From: Archegozetes longisetosus | Taxonomy: Eukaryota > Arthropoda > Arachnida > Sarcoptiformes > Trhypochthoniidae | Direction of reading: 5' to 3' | Assembly (NCBI GenBank): GCA_018873245.2 | Contig: JAEMBT020000009.1 | Span: 4,248,242 to 4,312,241, forward strand | DNA: 64,000 nt | Shown here: positions 56,512-64,000 of the stretch, piece after piece | Position numbering within the stretch: position 1 is the stretch's first letter | How the letters are laid out: each line of letters starts with the position of its first letter | The notes under the pieces: model-generated | Seen by the model: only the letters and a program-made list of their open reading frames with translations | Databases searched by the model: none | Told to the model about the DNA's origin: nothing | Program-made: the position numbers and the translations under genes

Positions 56512-57500
56512 TTTGTTCAGATGCAAGGAAAGAAATCTTGATGCTTGATGTTCATATATATTAAAAAATTAAGGCTTTGTAAGAATTTTACTCATCGATA
56601 AAATAGGATAAAACGTCACTGATTGTAAGACAATTAATTTTTCATCAACTCTAATGTAGCCGTAAACTTGACCTTGAAGAAAGATGTCAACTTCAAGATA
56701 CGTGAGATTAATTCTGTAAAAACTATGTGAAGTCTTAATGTTAATTACTATACGATTGCATATCTTTCGACGACTTTTCCGAAATACTTCGCCACTTTAT
56801 GTTACACTCGATTTCGAAATTTTTTTTGTAGCTAAATCCTTATGATATTTCATCAAAATTATATTAGCTTTTTATCTAGATTCAACCCAACAAAATAGCT
56901 GATAAAATATTTTATAGACATATTAAATATTCTTTTAAAGGAGAGCAGGAGATGAGTAGACTTTTAAATGAAAAATAGTTAAACTAATGATACTCTCGGT
57001 AAATTAAAAAATGAAATCAAATTTTAAAAACAAACAATAAACCAGAAAATTATGAAAAACAAAATTTAAGTTTTAAATATTGATGGTTAACAGAACAGAT
57101 CCAAAACTCAGCTCAAATTAATTATTAAATGTAACAAAGTTTAATTTAACATCTTTCTGTTTATGAGAAAAGCATTGTATTTTAGTTAAGAGGTTTGAAT
57201 CTTATGATTACATTTTTCATTCTCTAAATTCTGTTTAACGAAGGTAACGAATGAGAACCAAGTAAACCTAAATTATCAGTAAAAACTTAATGATAATTAA
57301 TTTTTATTTCAAGGTAAATTAAAGACTACCGAAATCTTCAACGTAAAACGTAGTTAACATCTTAATCATTTTCAAAATTTATAACTTTTGTTACTCTTGA
57401 CAAATAATATGTAATATTAAACGATAAGTTTAAAACTTGTCTCAATTTTTCAAAAACTTGTTGAATTTTCCCTCAACCTGAATATCGGAACTGATGCAAC
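56512..57500. other. Intergenic, no gene recognised
   Basis: AT-rich; no coding block, RNA gene or paired repeat supported. Confidence 0.4.
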
Positions 57501-57946
57501 TAGGATGACAACCCGTCCCGTCTATTTAAAGATGAAAGACAGAAATCCCGTCAAACCGAAATTCTCGACGGGACAATTAGTTGTCCCGTTTTTCAATTTT
57601 CATTTTGAAAAATATACTTAGAAAATATTTCTCAAACATTGAATTTATTCTACAATTGATAAGGGATTAAGAAATCCAGTTAAATGTTTTGAGCACCTGT
57701 GGTTTAAAATCAAAAGTTATTGAATTAATCTTTTCTGCCTTGACATATCTGATATAAATCAGTATTTCTTACTTTTGAATAACCTTTGAAAGATGCCAAT
57801 TCTAAGAAAAAAAAAGACTTTTGAAATCAACCATAACTAATAATTTTCAATGTTTTAAAATTAGAAAGTATTGTTTGACACCTAAATATTTGTAATGACT
57901 AATAAATGAGGCATTTTTCCTTTTAAAAATGTAAGGGTTCCCCCTA
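57501..57946. mobile_element. Truncated second copy of the hAT MITE at 20.3 kb
   Basis: In opposite orientation to 20307-20802. It begins TAGGATGACAACCCGTCCCG, the counterpart of the other copy's right end. It shares CCCGTC...GACGGGACAATTAGTTGTCCCG, the CCTGTGGTTTAAAATCAAAAGTTA stretch and the AAAAATGTAAGGGT end region. The outer about 45 bp of the far end are missing. Confidence 0.85.
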
Positions 57947-59790
57947 GATGCAACGTTTCCTCCACCGAAAATATACGAAATCTTTGCTTTAAGAGAAAGC
58001 GTTTCGAATAAATTATTTGTGACCTGACATTGAAATCACTATTAGGAAAACAACTTGCTTTATAGAAATCTAGTTATTTTTAAATTATTATTATTATTTG
58101 AATTAAGTTCGGATTGATTTAATTTTTGAGCTCAAGTCATGCGGTTTTTCACTTTTGGACTCGGATTATATGTCCTAATTAAATCTAAATAGGATTTTGA
58201 CCATGACATTTATCTTCAACGAACGTAAAGTTTTTCATCTTATAGACTCTCTGTAAATTCGGATGAATCTCACTGAATTAATTTTAGTGCAGATGTATTA
58301 AAAACCTAATGAATCTGAAATAACTAAAGACAGAGTTTCTCGACTTTCATATCTGAAATACGCTAATCCTTTAGTGTACTAAAGATAAGAAAATGATTAA
58401 TTATTAGGAAATTTATTGCAATTTTTTATGAACCCGATAAGCAATACTACGAAACCTTAACTTTTTCATGATAAGAGTTAAAGAATTGACAGAAAAATAA
58501 AATTTTCATTAATTAAGTAGATTTGATCCTACATCAAAGTTCTGAAAGTTATTTTAAGAATAGCTATTTTTAATAGTAAAATTATAATGCTTAAAAATTG
58601 AACCAGTTAAATAACAGTTGTTAATGGATATAATAGCTCCTAAAAGAATTTTATATTGAGTGCACTCTTCTGTTTGATAAGACGTGCAGTTTTACGAAGT
58701 TTTGATTATCACTTTTTGAATCTTTCAATAACTTATGTCGTACTTAATATAAATTAAGGTCATCTCCTTTTTATTAAAATGTTTTCATTTTCATATTAGC
58801 ATGAATCTAATCGATGGGTAATTACAGAGATAAATTACACGTTTTGTCTCTAAATGATTACTTGTAATTATACTAATCCTAAACAATTACTGATCCATTA
58901 GATCAAGAAAGTCCTAAAGTTTTTGTTATTTATTTGAGTCAAGTTACTATTAAAATAAAATATCATTCAACAGGTAAGGAAATTACTTTTACATATATCG
59001 AGTACCAGTACGACATAAGTTTTTCAAAGATTCGAGATGTCGAAACAAAAGATTTTGAAATTATTAGTTCTATAGAATTGACGAACGAACTCAGTATCAG
59101 TTGAATTCAATGTTCTTTCATTGGCATTGCTTTAAGATTTTTAATGAGAGAAAGATTGACATTAAGTCGACCAGAAGGAAAATATTTTTGATTCCGCCGA
59201 CAGTATCGATTGTAGTATTGCATAACTAGAATGGTATTTTAGAAATAAGACAAAATTGAAAATGCATCAAGTGTTGACTCAAAGTTTATGATGCTGTTAA
59301 AACCAACGCGACCTCAAATTAAAATTAGGCTATCAATTGGATTGTTATGTAAGCTTTCTATTAATTGTGACTTATTAATAATAATTTACTGTGCAATCGC
59401 ACATGTATAGCTGCATTTAACGATCGTGATTGATACTTTGTTTAAGTCTAGAATAGGTCTGCCCCTATAAGTGTAACATAACCTTAACTGTAATATGATG
59501 TGAAATACATATATTGAAATTTTTTAGAGTTTGTTTTGATCAAATCCAATAATACATTTATGAAATGTTTTAAAATACCAAGTAAATTAACAATTGGAAT
59601 AAAATAAATATCTTGTTCTAATAAGTATAATTGTTCCAAAAAGTATAAATCAGATAAATTTAAACAGTATTTAATAAACTATTGCAAAACACGCAGATAT
59701 CATGCATCAGAAAACAAAATTGAAAATTCATTTTGCAATAAACATATAAAAGTTTAAATATTGTAGAAATTAAGATGAAGAATAAATTCA
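57947..59790. other. Intergenic, no gene recognised
   Basis: AT-rich. A modest inverted pair occurs at about 58715-58750 and 59000-59040 (both read AATCTTT.AA.AACTTATGTCGTACT inward), probably a worn element. No coding block seen. Confidence 0.45.
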
Positions 59791-62700
59791 TCATTTCTTC
59801 TTAATTATAACTATAGTTAACGCTATAAAAATTAGACTTGGAAACAGATTAACAAAAAATCCATGCAAGACACTAAGTTTTCTTAAGCCATATCCTTTAA
59901 ATATAACATCGTTGATCGCTTTGACGGATTGTAATAGGGGACTCATATGAAATATGTCTCTCAGGGGTCTGTCTAGAGATTCAATTGGCCAGATAATACC
60001 TGAACTAAAAACCTGTGGAAGCGTTATAAAGCTTATGAGTATTAGAGATACATATTCGTCATTTACTATCGAGGAGATTAGAAATCCAGTTGATATGGAA
60101 TTGATGGCTTGAGATAAAAAGAAGAAAAATAATAATACTATTGAGCCCTCATTTCTATTGCTGAATATGAAGAAAGCTATGAGAAACATAAATAATATTT
60201 GCATTAGTGCTAATATTATACTAGTTATTAAATGTGATATTAGGACCAATTTGTAACTGACACCAGCAATCAATGACCTTTCAAAGAGACCATCTTTTCG
60301 TTCTACTAATAATGCGAGAGAAGATGTGATCATTGATGAAAGGTATAACGCAAATAATAGAAATCCAGATGAATAGTAGTCTTTAATCGAAAGATTTTCA
60401 CTATAAGAGGTTTTCTGGACTGATATCGGAGTTTCAAAAGATGTCGAACTTTTTTCGTTATAAACCATAACTAAAAATTTTTCTAAAGATTTTTGTAAAG
60501 AAGCCATGAAGTAGTTACTATACATGGCTATCGAATTGTCGAGATATAGATGCAAACTGCTTTCATCTATGGTTTTATTGTCTATATTGAATGGATCTTC
60601 AATTCTGTCATCAATAGCTTGAGAATAGTTTTGTTTGAAATGAATGACTGCTATCGCTTTGTTGTTGTGTATGGAATTTAATGCTGAATTGAGTGTCGAA
60701 TAGTTGACAGGTTTAATGATGTGTTGATCAATGCTCATCAATGATGATAAAAATTTGTGACTATAAAATGGATCTATATCTTCATTAAAGATTGCTGTTT
60801 CTATCTATAATGACAAAATCTTATCAGATTATACTCGACATAATCATAAAGGCTCATTCTCTGATGAGATTTCTAATATTGTATCAAAACTTGACAGAAA
60901 CAATATCATGAACTTAGTTGTTACTCAAGGCCATCAGATCTTATGATTAAGACTTAATTCGACTAATTTTTAACTAAACAGCGAACTTCACAATTTGTTA
61001 ATTAAGAATTAAATCCGTTTAACTTTTAAATGTTAGTGAAGGTTGAGATAAATCAAACTTAAAATTACTAAATGCCAAGTATTGGGGGTACCGAAAAGTA
61101 ATGTTGTTTTTTATTAAACGCAAATATTATTTAAGTTTCTCTGATATTAAAGTTTAACTATTAATAAGAGTTAAGTTTTTCTGCCAATTGTTGAATGGTT
61201 TGAAGGGGTCCGATTCAACCTCCGACCTCAAGAGATTGCTGTCCAGCTCTACTGGTTTTTCTGAACGATGATCCTCTAAGGGCTCAACACCGCCTGATCG
61301 GAGTTTCTTGAACTAATGCTGACATTTGCAAACACCCAATACATCTCCATAAACACCACAAATGTTTTTGATGGCCTCCGTGGCCTTACTTCCCTTACGA
61401 AACTCATAGAGCATACAATGTTGTATAAGGATCTCTTCGATGTCGTTGTCAAATATTTTTGTTTAAAGAATTGAAAAACTTTCTGTTGTCAAAAAATTGA
61501 TGGCAAATAGTGGTTCTTTAGATCAATAAATAAACTCATCTGAAGAAGAAAACATACCATAAATAATATCTACATTTGATTTACATAAACAACGACATTA
61601 CTTTCCCGTACCCCCGATACTTAATGTAGTATTGTAGTATATAATAATTGTATTATTGTAACATAAAAGAAGTATATAATCAATCTGTTACAGGGTTTGT
61701 TATATTTAACATAAAGGTTGTTATATTGAACTTATCACCATTTACCAAAAAGCTGACTTTAAAGGACTTATATAAAGTAAAGATTTATAGAATGCTAATT
61801 ACATGAAAAATCATGTTAAAGTGATTAATTTTTTACTGAATTAAGTACCTGGCAGTTAGCAATTATAAATTTGATTTGTCTTGACTTTCACTAACATTTA
61901 AGACTTAAACGGACTTAATTCTTAATTAACAAGTTGTGAAATTCGAGGTTCAATCAAAAATACTACAAATTGAAATAAAAGCTATGATTTCAAAGGAACA
62001 ACATAAATACTTTTGAAGGTCGATTAATTCTTTCAGCAAATATTATTCTGGTAAATGTATAAAAAATCTTAATAATGATCCTTTCAATATATGTTTTAAA
62101 ACACTATAGGGTTTATATTAAAGATTTATAAACAGACTCTAATTTAATAGCTGTAAAGTTTTGACGCAATGCTAGAAACGTGAACATTAATTAAGCTTTA
62201 TAGCCTTGAGAATATTGCCTTAACATTCATACATATGTTATTGGTTTGCTAAACATCAGACAAGACGTCAGTGCCTGTATGGCCGGCAATAGAAATAACA
62301 GGAAACTTGAATAACCCATTTGACTGATTTTCAGAAAATTCCTTCGAATCAAAATTAAGATGATCCAAAATATTGTTCCCCAATTATGTTCTTTAGAAAT
62401 ATTTTCTAACTTTTTGTCTTCAGTTGGATCAAAGTCAACGAATTTAAGTGATTATTAACTTGATTTCTATCTGTTTCACAGCTTTTATCCATACTTTCAT
62501 CAATCAGACAAAGTTTCAGAAATATTTTTTCTAAACTCATTTCATTATGTTTTTCCATAAGAACAGAAGGTTTTTCTTCCACTAACAATTTTCCGTTTCT
62601 CATGAATGCGACTTTGTTTGCATGAGTCGCTTCTTCAATATATTGTGTAACAAATAAAATAGTCAATCCCTGTTCACATCTGTTGTAAAGATATTTCCAA

Positions 62701-63464
62701 ATTTGACTGGTTGTCATCAAATCTATTCCAACAGTTGGTTCGTCAAGAATTATAAGTTTTGATTCATTAAGTAAAGCGATTGCGAGTGAAACTATTCTTT
62801 GTTGACCTCCTGACAATTCATTTATAATTTTATTGCCTTCAGGAATACTCATGACTTCATCTAATTTTTGTTTTCTGTTAAACAGAAAATCTCTGTTAAC
62901 AAGTTTTAATTTAGATAAAATGAATCTGTTTTTTTGATAAACTGGTTGAAGTTAATTATATAAAACATTCACTCATCTCGTGTTAATTGTAAAATATTAA
63001 GTAAGGTGAAAAATAATGATTATTACCTGAATATTTGTAAATGACAAAGTTATTAAATTTGAAGTTGTGTTTACGAGTATTAAAAAACGTTGCTGATTAT
63101 TTGAGAAATTATAAGTTATATTTTTATTTTCTTACCTTTTAATATAATCCTGTTTAGAAATTTGAAAAATTCTGGCAAAATAATCAAAAGTTTGATTAAC
63201 AGTGAATTGTAGACATAGAGCACATTCTTGAGGCATATAACTTATCAAACTATTAGCTAAACCTGGTTCATGGCCTAAAACAGTAATAGAACCAATTTTA
63301 GGTTTAATTCTACCAAAAATTAGTCTTAGAAGAGTAGTCTTTCCACAACCACTCGGACCAAGAAGTGCGTAGACATCATTTTGACTAATTTTCGCACTAA
63401 TGTTGCTGAGTATCACTTCTTTATTATATTTAAATGAAACTTCATTAACCTTAATTACATCCAT
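59791..63464 (-). CDS. ABCH-type ABC half-transporter 2, one apparent frameshift
   Basis: Tandem paralogue of copy 1, about 7.9 kb away. Exons (minus): 63136-63464, 62233-62874, 59791-60804. Start 'MDVIKVNEVSF' at 63464, aligned with copy 1; an ATG 39 nt upstream is in frame but not conserved. It would encode about 661 residues, a half transporter in the order ATPase then membrane domain. Walker A GPSGCGKTT, Q-loop YMPQE, LSGGQQR, LIILDEP and GID are present; the H-loop again has Gln (VTQY). Exon 3 is intact, with a large extracellular segment after the first helix and five or six further hydrophobic segments. Exon 2 lacks one base near 62431 relative to copy 1 (a 'TTGACTTTGATCC' reading), shifting the frame about 140 codons into the exon. 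Intron 2 (1428 nt) holds a nested transposon pair. Functional only if the missing base is a sequence error. Confidence 0.78.
60982..61945. mobile_element. Inverted-repeat element in ABCH2 intron 2
   Basis: Arms of about 100 bp or more: CGAACTTCACAATTTGTTAA at the left and CGAATTTCACAACTTGTTAA read from the right, continuing through AGTCCGTTTAA and AAATGTTAGTGAA. The left arm is interrupted by the mariner derivative at 61082-61617. No coding capacity of its own. Confidence 0.75.
61082..61617 (-). mobile_element. Mariner deletion derivative nested in the intron element
   Basis: Ends TTGGGGGTACCGAAAAGTAA and TCGGGGGTACGGGAAAGTAA (from the right) with TA on each side (61080-61081, 61618-61619). 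The minus-strand interior reads 'EEILIQHCMLYEFRKGSKA', 'AIKNICGVYGDVL', 'KKLRSGG' and 'VELDSNLLRSEVE', a mariner DNA-binding domain. The catalytic part is missing. Related to 28560-29099. Confidence 0.87.
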
Positions 63465-63689
63465 TTCACGAGATTTAATAAAAGTTATTAATATTTTTCT
63501 CAATTCTTAGAAAATCTAAGTTCCTTACTTCTGATAGTAAAACAGGTATTGAAGGCCTTCTTGTAATTACAGTAAGGATTTTATACGTAACTCAATAGCT
63601 GATTAATGTATTCTTCTACATTACCAGTTTTTCAGTTGAAAAAAATGAAATTTTAAGTATTTAACTTAGTAATTGGCCTTCAAGTAAAA

Positions 63690-63728
63690 ACTAATTATAG
63701 TAAAAGCTCGATATAACGAACACACTAT
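63690..63728. repeat. Fragment of a pogo-like transposon end
   Basis: TATAGTAAAAGCTCGATATAAC followed by GAACACACTA matches the left end of 55828-56511 and lies at the same distance upstream of ABCH2 as the full element does from ABCH1. It then breaks into unrelated sequence. Confidence 0.75.
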
Positions 63729-63739
63729 TAGGTCATCAG

Positions 63740-63830
63740 ACATCATTTTGACTAATTTTCGCACTAATGTTACTGAGTATTACTTGTTTATTATATTTAA
63801 ATGAAACTTCATTAATCTTAATTGCATCCA
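63740..63830 (-). pseudogene. Truncated third ABCH exon 1
   Basis: On the minus strand from the ATG at about 63830 it reads 'MDAIKINEVSFKYNKQVILS', 'NISAKISQNDV', closely matching the first 30 codons of copies 1 and 2. It ends before Walker A where it meets the pogo-end fragment. The upstream flank continues with homology to the other copies to the window edge. Confidence 0.8.
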
Positions 63831-64000
63831 TTCTACGAGGCTTAGTAAAAAGTGATCAATATCTTCAATCAATGCTTAGAAGGTGTAAGTTTCTTATTTC
63901 TGATATTAAAACAGGTTTTGAGGCCCTTCAGTAATAATAGTAAGTTTGTGCGACGCAATTAATCGCTGGTAATATATTTTGCATTGTCAGTTCTTCAGTT

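Noticed and set aside
1-64000. CRISPR arrays, bacterial operons, riboswitches or an integrated virus
   Set aside because: No direct-repeat/spacer pattern, ribosome-binding-site organisation or viral gene set was seen; introns and transposon types are eukaryotic.

Overview
The window is AT-rich, intron-bearing eukaryotic DNA crowded with DNA transposons. Its gene content is three gustatory-receptor-like (GR) genes, two DEG/ENaC channel genes, three acid lipases and two ABC subfamily H (ABCH) transporters. ABCH half-transporters occur in arthropods but not mammals. Large GR and DEG/ENaC expansions together with ABCH genes are known from plant-feeding spider mites. I infer an arthropod nuclear genome, most likely an acariform (tetranychid-like) mite; the species cannot be named from sequence alone. 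Protein genes have GT-AG introns of about 55-100 nt, with some longer ones that hold transposons.

Layout. 0-12 kb: transposon relics around one single-exon DEG/ENaC gene (3957-5192, minus). 12.5-31 kb: a GR cluster made of a GR pseudogene (13.4-14.3 kb, minus), GR1 (minus), GR2 (minus), an orphan GR exon (25.4 kb) and GR3 (plus). It is heavily broken up by a mariner, a hAT element with a nearly complete transposase, a tRNA-derived SINE split by a hAT MITE, a 764-bp near-perfect hairpin, and a dead hAT carrying a nested foldback element. 31.6-34.1 kb: one 831-codon reading frame holding two complete DEG/ENaC subunits head to tail. 34-37.8 kb: intergenic DNA with Tc1 remains. 37.8-49.9 kb: three tandem acid lipase genes of seven exons each, plus a lipase relic. 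50-64 kb: two tandem ABCH genes (minus), each with apparent single-base frameshifts, and a truncated third copy at the right edge.

The three GR genes share one architecture exactly: a 1065-nt exon, a 90-nt exon and a 54-nt exon, joined by phase-0 introns, giving 402 residues each. The lipases share seven exons with the same phases. Lipase B looks like a recombinant: its 5' part follows lipase C and the rest follows lipase A.

Functionally the intact genes point to contact chemosensation (GR, DEG/ENaC), digestion of dietary lipid (secreted lipases) and transport of lipids or foreign compounds (ABCH), the gene set expected of an environment-facing arthropod. They are tandem families rather than operons. 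At least seven transposon insertions can be defined to the base by target-site duplications, and several are nested, so the relative order of events can be read. The most unusual item is the double DEG/ENaC reading frame.
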